Numbered from the stretch's first letter, positions 1 to 11,306 are shown. The stretch: 64,000 bases of DNA from Fragilaria crotonensis (GCA_022925895.1 JAKSYS010000033.1:1-64000), one strand, 5' to 3'. Program-made: numbers and translations. Notes: generated from the letters alone by a model not told the origin.

Positions 1-50
1 CCCGATGGCTGGGATTCCAAGCCGTCTCCATATGGTTTCCATTGTGACAA

Positions 51-2098
51 GTGGATCGATCAACCAACGACAAACGGACCGGATTGGTTTCTTCGGAGGA
101 AAGAGCTCGACGAGAGGCGAACGCATACGCTTATCGTCAGACAGGTACCAAAGAGAATTGGAGTCGTTACATCTCTCTTGGTTATTTTGTTTTTGAAGAT
201 TGTTTCGAATGCGATAAGATTTGGGCGGAAATGGAGAGAGATCCTCCAAGTTCATCGTTCGATCTGGTATAATTTCCGTTTTATGTCGACCAAGAAATGG
301 ATGTTCCTTCCCAGTTGAATATGTGGGCAATGAACGTTTCTCGAGCATACCTTTCGCATTATGATCCCTCCACCCTTCATAATACGGATACGTTGGCCTA
401 CTCATGGAAGACGATGCCCTTCATGGTGACACCTATGGACGTCGATGACCAAGCTGATTGGATCCCAGTGACGAATCGTCGACGCTCTAAAGCCCCTAAA
501 TCTCCACCTCCAGAAGAGCTTCCAAAGCTGATAATCCCGATCTCGAGGTCGTCCAGGTTCTTCCTGCGGAAAATAGAGGAACTCGCACGTTGTTCGACAA
601 AACAAGTTTCCTTCCAGTAAAAACTCGTGCCCAACCCAAATCGTGGTCTCAAGGATTGCCACCAGTTACAACAGTGTTGGAAGATGACGAAGAAAGTGAC
701 GGAGAACAGCAGCCACCAATCGACGATCCAGAAGTTACTGTTTCTCTCGAGGAACTTCGAAAGAACAGTCTAAGGTTGTCCCACATAAAAATGTTGCAAT
801 GAATGATGGAACTCACAGAGTGACAGTTAAGTGGAGTCCCTCGGAGAATCCTCATACCTATGAGAGCGATAAGAAGAAACTCAATGACAGCATCCATGAG
901 CTACTTTGCACTATGATTCCACCAGAAATTGGAATCTTTTACCGTTGGGAAAGCGAAGATCTTGTAATGTCAAACCCAGCTCAAAACATGACATCCTCTG
1001 AGCTTCGCGACTTCATATCTCCAGCAATCACATTTCTTCATGCGACACAGAATCGTCTTCGGCATGAGGATTGGTTTTGTCACCACACCAAATCAGTGGC
1101 TGCGCTCAGATGCAATGAAAACGCTTTTTAAATCAAAGCAGATTGAAGTATCTGTTTCAAACTCAAAAGCACAAGGGAAGATGGTTACAGCAGGATACGT
1201 GTTGTTCAAGGCCCCGAACACTACTCAACTTTCCTGGTATACGCAATTCTTGCGCAGCGTTCTCCCAGACACAGCGCCGTATTTCGACGTAGTCCGATTT
1301 AAAAGACCCCAATGGATCAATTGATTCCATTCCGGATTCAATGCGGAGAAAAGCACGTAACACCCTTTGCCAAGCGTTGCTTCCTGTTCTAACTGGTCGC
1401 GGTAGTGCGTTATTCTTACCCCGTTACGCCTTGGGCACCATGACAGACGAAAAATCAAAAGCCACTTTCAATTTCATGAAAATGGGCCCGATCGCTCAAG
1501 GCAATCACTATGTCTCCACAAGTTAACCATTTGGATCAACAGAGAACTGAATATAACGAAGATGGTACCACAGTTGAGCGATCTACTCGGGAATGGATGT
1601 CCACCATTCTGGCACCCGATAAGGCATCTCCGCATTGTGCGATGTCGTGAACGGACTTCCAGATCACAAAGCATATCTTCTTGTTCCAAGTCATTATCAC
1701 GCATTCGTTCAACAGGCATGGAGGAATTACAAATCTCGCTTGTATCCCCTAACCATCGAGAAGCACGATTTCGAGACACGTTGCCGGGACTACCGATGTT
1801 ATCCACATTCAAGCGGAAATCAAGTCCCAAGTATCATTTCTTGAACAACTTTCCGGGGCGTCAGTCTGGCAACAAGATGGCTTACCAGCAGATCATCAGG
1901 AAGTTACCACGGGCAGTTTACACAACGAGGATCAACCTCCTAATGACCACCAATCACTGGCGCGTCGTTCTGCATGGCCGACCCCAGCAGAAGGAATTCG
2001 TCAATCAACAAGTCGCAACCGAAAAGAAAGTTCCAAAAGCCGGTCTCACCAACACCAGATTGAAGCTTTCCAGAGCACAGGAGGCGGCACTTCCTTAG
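51..2098 (+). pseudogene. LINE ORF1, N-terminal part, multiply frameshifted
   Basis: Coding-like stretches follow one another in changing frames: 51-620 (one stop at 270-272), 590-802, 799-1131, 1040-1324, 1341-1526 and 1562-2098. Each overlaps or abuts the next, as expected for one ORF1 broken by small indels. The part near 1341-1500 (LTGRGSALFLPRYA, then MTDEK) looks like a conserved block rather than chance sequence. I do not recognise a nucleic-acid-binding fold here. The assignment rests on position directly upstream of the coiled coil and ORF2. It could instead belong to a different element fused by recombination. Confidence 0.55.
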
Positions 2099-2196
2099 GT
2101 TCTGACGATGATCGCAGCACCGCATCCACCCGTTCGCTTACTAATGGTTCGAGATTTTCTACACCGGATACTAGATTCCAAGATCTCGAGAGATCG

Positions 2197-3034
2197 ATGC
2201 AACAAAAGTTACTGGAGTTAGAAATGTCAGGGAAGAAATCTTCTGATCGTCTCCTTTCTATGGAGCATCAATTTAGTCGGATCGAAGACCTGGACAGGAA
2301 AGTAGCTGCTGTTAACGATAAATTGGACCGCGCGGCTGTACAGATGGATGAATCACATACGACGCAACAACACATCCTGAACGATATGGAAGGGATTAAG
2401 ACCCAAACGGCAGCGCAATTCGAGGAAATAAATCAACGTTTATTGTCTAACATGGAGAGTCAACACAAGATGTCGACTACAATGTTAGATTTACGAGAAC
2501 ATTTTGAGAAGATGTCAAATTTTTGGAGAATTTGGCTACAAAATGGAAGTCGATCGGAAGAATGCTGTTGATACAACGATGCAGGTGAACTATGCTCGTG
2601 CAGCTTCCTCGGCTACTCGCGATTTAAAGTTCCACGACTCACAATCAATGAGCAGTGCCAGTACAGGTTCATCCAGGTCCAAAGCTTCAGTTCAATCCAA
2701 TGCATCATCATCAGTGTATTGTTCCCCAGAGAAGAAAAAACAGCGATCCCAACGTAAAGAGGATATCAAACCACAGCACACGTTTGATGACGCTGAGAAT
2801 TTTTTCAAAGAGTCGAACGACTGTCATAGCCCGAGCTATATGGATGTTTGTACAAACTTAGACGAAGCTTTTAGCCATCAGCAAGATTCTCATGGTCCCT
2901 CAGAAGTCGAGCAAACTCTTCTTACGTCAAGTGTTAGGCCGACGAGTCTACCAAATACCCTACCATCGTCTACGGCTCCTCTAGATCCACAATACAAAAC
3001 TTCTACGGATCTAGACGGGGCGGAGTGTTTATGA
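2197..3034 (+). CDS. LINE ORF1, C-terminal coiled-coil part
   Basis: Two overlapping frames, 2197-2571 and 2504-3034, read as one protein with a frame change near 2520-2560. The first part has heptad-spaced Leu/Met/Ile residues with many Glu, Lys and Gln over about 100 residues, a coiled coil suited to oligomerisation, as in other LINE ORF1 proteins. The second part is rich in Ser, Thr, Lys and Asp, with a basic patch (PEKKKQRSQRK) that could bind nucleic acid or act in nuclear import. Its stop codon (3032-3034) overlaps the ATG of ORF2. The frame change means this copy probably makes no full ORF1 protein. Confidence 0.6.
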
Positions 3035-6000
3035 GTGTTCCTGTTGGAAGATTAGTGTCCTTCGATGAGTCCAATTCACTTGCGACTGCAGTCGATTCTA
3101 CGTCCGCATTGGCTCAGGCACAAGCGCAATGGAAAAACCTGTTTAGTAGCAGTTCTACACATTCCAACGAAACGCAGTATATCATTCCGGATCGTGAACC
3201 TAGCTTACTAACGCGGAAGAATCAACAGGAGAACGTGCCATGGGGAGACATCTTAGCGGAAAAACCGGTAAATACAACACGAGTTTATGTTCAAAACGTG
3301 AATGGGCTTTCATTCGATAGCCGTGGAGGGCAACTCAACGATGTTTGTAAAGTTATACAAGAAACTCAGGTGGACATTTTCTGCGGTCAAGAACACAATC
3401 TCGACGTCACACAAATGAATGTTAGGAGTGTATTATATGACACTATTCGGCAGTATTGGGAAAGGACTAAATTCATTGCAGGTACGACGCCAATCCCCTT
3501 TTCGACGTCGTATAAACCAGGAGGCACATTCCTATTGACAACTGGATGCCTTGCTGGTCGCATCGTTAACCAAGCGCAAGATCGATGGGGAAGATGGGTA
3601 ATTCAAGAATTCTCGGGCAGGTCTGGAATCAAAGTTGTTATCGTGTCAGCATATCAACCAGTCGATAAGAGAGGACATGAAGGGACGCTCACAGTGGCAA
3701 GTCAACATCGAAGTCTCCTCTTGCAATCTCAAGATCCTGTTCCCAACCCCCGGTCTGCCTTCAGGCGTGATCTATTGTTAGCATTGCGGTCTTATCAACG
3801 AGCGGGGTCCGATATCTTGCTGGTCGGCGATTTTAACGAAGCATTCGGCACAGATGCCGATGGTCTGAGCTTTATCGCAGGCGAATTACAATTGATCAAT
3901 TTGAGCTCCTCTCGTCATTCATCCCATGTTCCAGCAACATACTCCAGAGGATCAAAATGTTTAGATTATGCCTTAGGAAGCCCTCGTCTTGGAGCGGCAT
4001 TAATCGCGATGGGATATGAAGCATTTAATGCCAGGTTATCATCTGATCACCGAGGATTTTTCATCGATTTCGATACGGATAAACTGTTCGGAAGTCCAAC
4101 TCCAAACCTCGCTTCTCCTAATCGACGAATGCTTAAAGCAAACAATATACATCAGGTTACAGCATATATCGACACCATGTATGAATTTTTGTTGGCCCAT
4201 AATGCATTTCAAAGAGGGAGGAGATTAACGTATCCCGGTAATCGGCACCAATTTGCAGAGCGACTGGACCGAGATGTTTTAGCGGCTGGTTTGGCGGCAG
4301 AAGAAAAAATCCCTCAGTTTGGTGCGCCGGCATGGTCTCTGGAATTGTCACGAGCAAGGCAACGAGTTCAATATTTGAGGAAATGTTTATCGGCTTTTCG
4401 AACCCATCTAGATCACGCAGGGATTATCCAGGAGTATATTATGATGTTTCCGGAAGACGAAGTCCCAACACATCAACGCCATTGTTCTCGGCTACTTCGG
4501 TCAGCAAGTAGCAATATCCGCCTTCTGGTTAAACAAAGTTTTAATACTCGCGGAGCAGAACGTCAGCAGCGAATTCAAGAATTGGAAACATCAAAACTCT
4601 CTTCTGACAAAGAAACCGCCCAACGACTGCGTCGACTGCAAAAGGCCGAAGATATCAAAGCCGTGACAAACAAGTTGCGCAACGTCAGAGGGAAAAATCA
4701 TAGTAGCGGGGTAGTTCGGTTAGAAATTCCGTTACATTCTGGAGATGACCCGAAAGCTTGCACTCAATGGCAACAAATCGAGGTTCCTACGGAGATTGTT
4801 CGTCTTCTTCAAGAACGGAACAGACTTCACTTCGGACAAGCGCACGGGACTCCGTTCACAGTCTCCCCATTGGTCGATTTACTGGGGTATACTGGTTTCG
4901 GGGAGGCCCAGCAACAACTTTTAAGGGGCACATTCGACACTACAGGTTACGATGAGAACGTTCAATTGCTTCTTAATCATCTTCGGTATGCTCACAAGGC
5001 GGTTGCAGAAAACATCAGACCAACTATTGATGACGGCGATTTTTGTGCCAAACTGCGTTTATGGTCCGAATCTACTACAACATCTCCTTCCGGCATGCAT
5101 CTCGGACATTATAAAACGCTTATCGCACGGCATTCCTATTCGTCCGATGCACCAGATGAAGAGTTGGAACCAGAGTTTAAAGAGAGACGAGACGAACTTA
5201 ATTTTCGACAACAGGCAATACGCCAATTGCGGTTGGATCTCCTGAATTATGCGTTGGAGAGAGGTTATTCATTTCAGCGATGGCAAAAAGTGATCAACAC
5301 CATCCTTTTTAAGGATTCTGATAACGTTCGCTTGCATCGCACCAGGGTCATCCATATCTATGAGGCGGATTTTAATTTGTTCCTCGGAATCAAGTGGAGA
5401 GCAGCTATGCACCAGGCGGAAGATCTACGAATTCTGAATGAAGGACAATTTGGGTCTCGACCGTATCGAAATGCAACAGAGCCTGTGTTTATTGAAGAGC
5501 TACAACTCGAAATTTCAAGGGCTACTCGCAAACCTTTGGTCCTCACGAATTATGATGCAACCGCATGTTACGATCGGATCATTCCTAATCTAGGGATGAC
5601 GGTTAGTCAAAAATATGGAGTTCCTGCACCAGTCACGGTGAGTAATGCTTCGACCCTGGAAAAAACAGAATTTCATGTGCGCACCGATCTTGGAATATCC
5701 CCGACCAGCTACCATCACGAAGAGTCCTTTCCAATCTACGGTACAGGCCAGGGAAGCGCAAATTCCCCCGCCATCTGGTGTTTTCTTTCTAGCACTTTGT
5801 TCGATTGCTACGATACCCAAGCATCGGAAGCGATGTATTGGGATACATGCGGCAGTGTAACCGTACGACTGGGTATGATCGGCTTCGTAGACGACTGTAA
5901 CGGACAAACTAATGCATTTCGAAGTGACGGATCTAGCGAGACGGTTAAACAAGTGGTTTCGCAAGCTCAGGATAACGCTCAATGTTGGACAGATTTATTG

Positions 6001-7500
6001 CACGCAAGTGGTGGCGCTCTCGAATTATCCAAGTGTTCGAGTCATATTCTCCGATGGCAATTTTCCTTAACTGGTGCTCCCGTCTTAGTACCATCACATG
6101 TTTCAAACGACGTCTGTATCGAAGTTCGAGATCACTTATCGAACTCGGCGCAACAGCTACAGTTGCTCTCAGCATACACAGCGCACAAGACACTTGGTCA
6201 TTATAAGGATCCGGCTGGAACCCAGCGAGAACAATACCGCCAATTGAAACGGAAGAGCGATTCTATCACAGCTTTCCTATGGGCTACACCGCTCAATCGA
6301 TCAGAGACATGGACGTATTATTTTGCGTACTACCTCCCAGCCGTTTGTTACCCTCTCGCAAGTTCTTCCCTAACGCCACAATGTCTCGATCGAGTGCAAC
6401 GGAAGGCCATGTCCATTATCGTTCCCAGATGCGGATTTAATCGTCATACCAAGCGAGCCATTATTTATGGCCCTTTAGCTCTGGGAGGAGCGAGCTTCAG
6501 GTCACTGGTGGTCCAACAAGGCATTTCTCAGGCGATGATGTTTATTCGCCAGTGGAGGAATAATTCCATCGCAGGAAAATTACTTCGGATTGCTGTTTCG
6601 TGGTTTCAGGCGCAAGTCGGCGTATCATTCTCCATCCTAGAGCACGTTCAAGAACCCTTACCGCATTTAGAATCGAAATGGATTCGGTCCCTTCGGAATT
6701 TTCTAGCGTCCATTAACGCCAAACTCCGCCTCGACACTCCGTATTTGCCGGAGCTCCAGCGTTTACACGATGCTTGCATCATGGATGTTATTCAATCTTC
6801 AGGGAAGTTTACCCCCACTGAGATCTGCAAGTTGAACTATTGCCGATTGTATTTGAATGTCGTTACAATTTCGGACATAACCTGTGTGAGTGGCAAGCGG
6901 TTGGATTCTAACAAGCTATCGGGAAACCACTCTCGGCTCAGTAGTTATACTCATGGCACCTCAATTTACCAAGAACGACCCTCGGATTCCACGTGGGTAC
7001 TTTGGAAGAAAGCTAACAGGCTATGGAGTACAAGCTCTGACGCCCTTATCCAACCCTTGGGTGATTGGGTTTTACCACTTCATAAACTTCGGCAGCGGCA
7101 CCCCGCATATTGGTGGTCAGGTCGATTGTGGGTCTCGATACAAAACCGGTATATCAAATGCAATTTGGTTTCGGATCAAATTTTCCAAGAAACAGCAGTT
7201 TCGTGCGATTGGGCCGAGCTCCCAACTCTCGCAGTTCCGATGTTAGCAGTGCAATCTACACCCGGGAGCTGGACAATTACCCAACAGAGTTATGTTTTAG
7301 AGGTGAATGATCCGCCGATGTCAGGAACGTTCACACAGTACGTCGCGGCCCTCCCGGAATGGGAGTCAGAATTGCTGCGTCACACCGAGATGTTCGAGGA
7401 CCCCTTTACAGTAGCAATGGCTCTCGAACACGGCGTTCGTGCAGTAAGTGATGGTTCAGATTGGAACCAAGAGCAAGGAGCGCGTTTGGTTGGACGATGA
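3031..7500 (+). CDS. LINE ORF2: endonuclease and reverse transcriptase
   Basis: This would nick target DNA and copy the element RNA at the nick (target-primed reverse transcription). I chose the ATG at 3031 because the upstream part of the frame lacks one. The N-terminal endonuclease/exonuclease/phosphatase domain shows an early QNVNG motif, the catalytic Glu in GQEHN, GDFNE near residue 268 and SDH near residue 340. The reverse transcriptase has the first catalytic Asp in YDATACYDR (about residue 843) and FVDD (954-957), with Phe in place of the usual Tyr/Ala context. The frame ends just after the first RNase H Asp (VSDGS, about residue 1476), and the domain continues in another frame from 7461. 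The EN and RT parts are open throughout, so the copy is fairly young. Confidence 0.85.
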   Translation: MSVPVGRLVSFDESNSLATAVDSTSALAQAQAQWKNLFSSSSTHSNETQYIIPDREPSLLTRKNQQENVPWGDILAEKPVNTTRVYVQNVNGLSFDSRGGQLNDVCKVIQETQVDIFCGQEHNLDVTQMNVRSVLYDTIRQYWERTKFIAGTTPIPFSTSYKPGGTFLLTTGCLAGRIVNQAQDRWGRWVIQEFSGRSGIKVVIVSAYQPVDKRGHEGTLTVASQHRSLLLQSQDPVPNPRSAFRRDLLLALRSYQRAGSDILLVGDFNEAFGTDADGLSFIAGELQLINLSSSRHSSHVPATYSRGSKCLDYALGSPRLGAALIAMGYEAFNARLSSDHRGFFIDFDTDKLFGSPTPNLASPNRRMLKANNIHQVTAYIDTMYEFLLAHNAFQRGRRLTYPGNRHQFAERLDRDVLAAGLAAEEKIPQFGAPAWSLELSRARQRVQYLRKCLSAFRTHLDHAGIIQEYIMMFPEDEVPTHQRHCSRLLRSASSNIRLLVKQSFNTRGAERQQRIQELETSKLSSDKETAQRLRRLQKAEDIKAVTNKLRNVRGKNHSSGVVRLEIPLHSGDDPKACTQWQQIEVPTEIVRLLQERNRLHFGQAHGTPFTVSPLVDLLGYTGFGEAQQQLLRGTFDTTGYDENVQLLLNHLRYAHKAVAENIRPTIDDGDFCAKLRLWSESTTTSPSGMHLGHYKTLIARHSYSSDAPDEELEPEFKERRDELNFRQQAIRQLRLDLLNYALERGYSFQRWQKVINTILFKDSDNVRLHRTRVIHIYEADFNLFLGIKWRAAMHQAEDLRILNEGQFGSRPYRNATEPVFIEELQLEISRATRKPLVLTNYDATACYDRIIPNLGMTVSQKYGVPAPVTVSNASTLEKTEFHVRTDLGISPTSYHHEESFPIYGTGQGSANSPAIWCFLSSTLFDCYDTQASEAMYWDTCGSVTVRLGMIGFVDDCNGQTNAFRSDGSSETVKQVVSQAQDNAQCWTDLLHASGGALELSKCSSHILRWQFSLTGAPVLVPSHVSNDVCIEVRDHLSNSAQQLQLLSAYTAHKTLGHYKDPAGTQREQYRQLKRKSDSITAFLWATPLNRSETWTYYFAYYLPAVCYPLASSSLTPQCLDRVQRKAMSIIVPRCGFNRHTKRAIIYGPLALGGASFRSLVVQQGISQAMMFIRQWRNNSIAGKLLRIAVSWFQAQVGVSFSILEHVQEPLPHLESKWIRSLRNFLASINAKLRLDTPYLPELQRLHDACIMDVIQSSGKFTPTEICKLNYCRLYLNVVTISDITCVSGKRLDSNKLSGNHSRLSSYTHGTSIYQERPSDSTWVLWKKANRLWSTSSDALIQPLGDWVLPLHKLRQRHPAYWWSGRLWVSIQNRYIKCNLVSDQIFQETAVSCDWAELPTLAVPMLAVQSTPGSWTITQQSYVLEVNDPPMSGTFTQYVAALPEWESELLRHTEMFEDPFTVAMALEHGVRAVSDGSDWNQEQGARLVGR

Positions 7501-8993
7501 GTACCGATAGAGGCGAACGATGTGCACAAGGCATGGGCCCTGCAAGAAGTTCTGCTCCGAACGCCTATCGTTCTGAAAGTTATGGATTATTGTCCCTCTT
7601 GTGTTTCCTTCGCAGGCTGGCGGAGTTTACAGGCAAACACGATCAATGGTATGGAGTTGTGGCTACGGATAGTCAGAGTTTGATCGACACGGTACTTCAG
7701 CGGGACATCAAACAAGAGCTATCTGGCGTTGATACTTCTATCGGCGGCGCACAGCGTCAGATCAAGACCTTTCCGCTTGACCCAACTCTCCCAGATTGGG
7801 ACGTTATTCGAGGAATTCAGGTTCTTCTTCAACGAATGCCAGAGTTAACATTGAAGTATGTTAAAGGCCACCAGGATCGTGATATCCCATATCGGCATCT
7901 ATCCTTGTTGGCTCAATTGAACGTTGATGCTGACTCTCAAGCATCACAATACCAAAGGGATTTGGGTTCGTACCGACCAGATGTGCTTCTTACCGAATGG
8001 GCAGGGGTGCACTTGGAGTTTCCATCGGGCACAGTTACAGCTCATTATGAAGCAGCGTTACGATACCAGGCAACTGCGCCCGCGCTACAGGCTCATATGC
8101 AGGAGCGTTACTCCTGGTCACCACAAACCATGGCAGCGATTAACTGGAAAGCTCATGGCTCGGCGTTCCGACGCCATCTGAAGAAACGCACATTTCTGGT
8201 AAAACTGGTTCACGGTATCCTTCCGACGAATCTTCAACTCCATCGATCGGATCAGCGACGCAATCGTTGCCCAAGCTGTCAAAGCGTAGCCGAAAGTTGG
8301 CAGCATATCCCGTGTTGTCCATCCGACGCTCACATGTCTTGGAAAAATTCGTTCCTCAAGACAATAGATGTGACATGCACCAGGCTCGGGACGATGCCAC
8401 ATTTGCAGGCACTCTTGCTTCGAGGAATTCGAGAGTGGTGCTTGCATCCACACAGTGAAACTGTGTTTACTGTTCAGCCTCGCGGAGGAGATTCTCCAGC
8501 ACTTCGGCGCGTCATTTTCCAACAAAACGCAATCGGCTGGGAGCATATTTTGTTGGGACGGTTTAGTAGCGAATGGAGTCGTCTTCAAGATGAATATTAT
8601 GCTCGACGGGCACAGTCCACGGAAACGAAGCGGCAAACAGGTCAGAGATGGCAAATTACAATCATTAGTTCCATATGGAAACAATGGTTCCTTATTTGGG
8701 CGATTCGGAATAAAGCCCTACACGGAGCGGACTCTCAATTGCAGGCACAAGCAGAGCGAAGAGAAATTGAGCGACAGCTGTCCGACGTGTACGATCTTCG
8801 ACCCCAAATGGAGCCTAGCGTTCGACAATTGTTGCACCGAGATCTCACCGAGCATTTATCTAAAACAGTGGCATACAACAAAAATTGGTTATCGGTTTAT
8901 GGTCCGCTAGTGAAACAGAGTATCAAACGTGCGAAGGCAAAGGCCATACAAGGAGTTAAAGCGATCACACATTATTTCGAGAAGCTCAAGTAA
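7461..8993 (+). CDS. LINE ORF2 C-terminal part: RNase H and zinc knuckle
   Basis: This continues the RNase H domain begun in the previous frame. It holds the Glu in YRSESYGLL, the Asp in ATDSQSL, and the GHQD plus LNVDADSQA motifs at the end of the fold. A linker rich in aromatic residues follows, then CPSC with downstream His and Cys (about 8265-8312), a CCHC-like knuckle also found in the LINE remnant at 17242. The last residues (VKAITHYFEKLK) resemble a PCNA-binding box lacking its first Gln. The break between the two frames falls at about 7470-7485 and is probably a single-base indel. A programmed frameshift is less likely because no slippery heptamer is visible. Confidence 0.8.
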   Translation: MEPRARSAFGWTMSTDRGERCAQGMGPARSSAPNAYRSESYGLLSLLCFLRRLAEFTGKHDQWYGVVATDSQSLIDTVLQRDIKQELSGVDTSIGGAQRQIKTFPLDPTLPDWDVIRGIQVLLQRMPELTLKYVKGHQDRDIPYRHLSLLAQLNVDADSQASQYQRDLGSYRPDVLLTEWAGVHLEFPSGTVTAHYEAALRYQATAPALQAHMQERYSWSPQTMAAINWKAHGSAFRRHLKKRTFLVKLVHGILPTNLQLHRSDQRRNRCPSCQSVAESWQHIPCCPSDAHMSWKNSFLKTIDVTCTRLGTMPHLQALLLRGIREWCLHPHSETVFTVQPRGGDSPALRRVIFQQNAIGWEHILLGRFSSEWSRLQDEYYARRAQSTETKRQTGQRWQITIISSIWKQWFLIWAIRNKALHGADSQLQAQAERREIERQLSDVYDLRPQMEPSVRQLLHRDLTEHLSKTVAYNKNWLSVYGPLVKQSIKRAKAKAIQGVKAITHYFEKLK

Positions 8994-10101
8994 GTAATTT
9001 GGAGGGGACGTATACTATGCTGGCCGCTATTGGTACACGGTAGTGTCTAGCCGTGTGGGTCGAGTGTTTTTAATCTGAACACAGCGGCAGCACGTTAAAT
9101 TAGATTTGGGGTTTTTTTTTTTTTTTAATCAATTATTAAGTTATTGACCCAGTTGGGATGGGAGTTCGGCACAGTCGATTCACGTTGGCGGGTCGATGTG
9201 TGCAAAGTTTCCCACTCTAGCCTGCTGGATCGGCAAATTCAGGTCGCAGCTAGTTTCCGCGTTCAACGGTGAATCGTGGATGTCCTCGTATCCATAACGT
9301 ACGTCCAGCGAAAGACATGCCGCCGATGCACTTTGCCTTCACACGAACTTCCGAGATCCGGGATTCCGCTAGTATGGGTCGTTGTGCCCGTGGTCGGCTC
9401 GTGCTAGTAGTATTGTCGTAACCCGTCGTAGTACTGGGCCTGGAGGCACAGTACTGTGCTCCCACCCCATACCATGTAATCCCTGAGCCCCAACTTTTCA
9501 CAGCAACTTTTCGATAAAAGTTGGCATTGGTCCAACTCGGTTTTTCGAGCAACTTTTAATCGATAAGGCCGGGAGACGCAAAAAAAAGTTGGGGGGGGTC
9601 AGTTTTTCGTCGCAACTTTTCACTCCGATAAGCCGATAAGGGAGGCCCTGAAGTTTATTGTTTAAACTTTATTTATACAGGAAGCGATTTACGGCAGTGT
9701 TTTCTACGACGTACAGTAGGCGTTCTTGGGTGTTTTTTTTACTGCGAAAACCGGGCGTATCCGCTCATTTTGGCAATCCTGGCTTGTCTGTGTACAAGGA
9801 GTACTCAAGCACCGAACCTTGTAGTCTGTACAGAGCATAGACACGCACCGACAGTTCGATTTGTGATGACGTAATTGGAGTGCCACTGTACTAACATGCA
9901 CCCCGCAGTTTATATGTACACGTAAAACGAACATGGTGAGAATCGAAAGACAGATGGAAAAACAAACAATTGAACATTTAAAACGGAAGGTCCGAGATGC
10001 GACAAACACATTTTCATTCGAAGTCACCAATGCAACCGTAGTTCATGGGAATATGGAAGTCATGCATACAGCATACCACTAGCTTTCAACATCAGGTTTC
10101 A
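8994..10101. other. LINE 3' flank and intergenic DNA
   Basis: No convincing gene is present. The stretch begins with the LINE 3' untranslated region and holds a T run at about 9113-9126. Between 9490 and 9640 the octamer CAACTTTT or its complement occurs repeatedly. Short open frames on both strands lack family motifs. Confidence 0.5.
9504..9523. repeat. Perfect hairpin, CAACTTTT arms
   Basis: The 8-base arms CAACTTTT and AAAAGTTG are separated by CGAT. The same arm sequence recurs nearby at about 9491, 9551, 9585 and 9615. The function is unknown. Confidence 0.7.
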
Positions 10102-11306
10102 TCACTTGCGTGTTGGTTTGCGCGTTGGTTTGCGAGTAGGCTTGCGAGTAGGCTTGCGGGTTGGTGAGGCACCAATACATCTTAACTGCGACGAGGGATC
10201 ATGTGTATTATCCCACTTGACACCGCTTGGGTTGAAGCATCCGAACACCATCTTCTTTGCGGCACAGATTTGTGGAGATGCATTATAATCGGAATACTTC
10301 ATGCAAGAATGCCAGCAATAATAAGATGTGGCCGCATCGCAACTTTGCAGGAGACGGGCAACACCCGAAGAGGAACACCCGATCGAGAGGAAATCTTCAT
10401 CTTGCATGATCATGTTATCACGAATGAAACCGAAGGACTTGCCGTGGACAGGATGAAATGCATCGGCGGGAGCCAAGACCATACGACCGTACCAGAGGCG
10501 TTCCTCTTTGAGTTTTGGCATTCTCAAAGTATGCGGGAGGACTCTCATGGGACTCTTGCCTTCACTAATCAAAACAGGATTGATGATTTGATTGACACCA
10601 TCACCGAAGAAGAAGACAAGGTCGTCTTCCTCGTTGAAGTGAACCATCTCGGTCGATCCATCATCGAGCTGGATGTAGAATCCATCGGTGGGTCGACCAT
10701 TTGACTGTCCGGGGCTAAAGGCGAGCAGCAAACCTTGGTCAACGTGCCAATCGATGGTGGTAACGTTGAGTAGAATCATGCATGGATGATGTGTAGTAGG
10801 CATGGAAATGTTCGAGGTGGTCACCCTCGTGAACGATATCCATGAGAAAATGACTTTTCCTTGAGAGTGGCATGCTGCAGGAGAGTCGTTTCAAGAGAGA
10901 GCATCCTCAGGAACGATCCAAAGTCGTTCACTACTTGACGAACGACCGCACGGAAGGCAACGTTCTGTGACTCAAAGAGTCGCACGATTCTTCGTCGCCT
11001 GTCAGTAGCCTCCCACATCTCAGATCCTTGCGAGTGGGTCGCGATGGTGCGACGAACAGTGCCATCCGCAAAGGCTGTCTTCACACCAACGGCCTTGATA
11101 CACTCTGGAAGAGATTGCAATAGAGCTTGCTTATGAAGGTCAGGAACGTTCGTGATGCTCACGATTCCAACCGTTTGGAGAGCATGGAGAAGTCTATCCG
11201 CGTCGAGGTGCTTAACAACTGCTTCGTAGGAGACGCGCGTTGGAGAAATGGCGGCAGATGCAGAGTTCACGCAGAAGAGGATCAAAGTTGCGAGTGAGAG
11301 GTTCAT
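10102..11306 (-). pseudogene. Secreted 2OG-Fe(II) oxygenase-like gene, copy A
   Basis: The gene starts with a clear signal peptide (MNLSLATLILFCVNSASAA). The core has H-x-D in IDWHVDQG and a distal His with Arg in LPHTLRMP, the pattern of the double-stranded beta-helix oxygenases related to isopenicillin N synthase. This is inferred from motifs. A Cys-rich tail (CWHSC, QICAAKK, FGCFN) and five Thr-Arg-Lys-Pro repeats end the protein, an extracellular linker or tail type common in diatoms. The reading frame changes at least twice: near 10900, where copy B is also broken, and near 10770, where two bases are missing relative to copy B. It is therefore a recent pseudogene, a gene with an unrecognised short intron, or a consensus error. 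Copy B lies 19 kb away in the same orientation. Confidence 0.6.
10106..10166 (-). repeat. 12 bp tandem repeat encoding Thr-Arg-Lys-Pro
   Basis: About five imperfect copies of a 12 bp unit code for TRKP repeats at the C terminus of copy A. Copy B lacks it and instead has a Lys-Pro-rich tail. Confidence 0.8.

Larger units (their letters stand above)
1..8993 (+). mobile_element. Non-LTR retrotransposon (LINE), two ORFs
   Basis: The order is: a broken ORF1 with a C-terminal coiled coil, then ORF2 with an apurinic-type endonuclease, a reverse transcriptase, an RNase H and a C-terminal zinc knuckle. This is the layout of RNase H-bearing LINE clades. The left end lies outside the window. No poly-A tail or flanking duplication was found after ORF2; a run of T at about 9113-9126 is the only homopolymer nearby. 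A second, 5'-truncated LINE of related type sits on the minus strand at 17127-18254 and 24604-24700. Confidence 0.85.

Noticed and set aside
7440-7510. Programmed -1 or +1 frameshift in the LINE RNase H
   Set aside because: No slippery heptamer or downstream structure is apparent.
9250-9552. 100-codon minus-strand open frame
   Set aside because: No motif, lies in repeat-like DNA with CAACTTTT words, and no neighbour supports it.
9704-10030. 108-codon minus-strand frame with many Cys
   Set aside because: No recognisable spacing of Cys and no signal of a family. The opposite strand is equally open.
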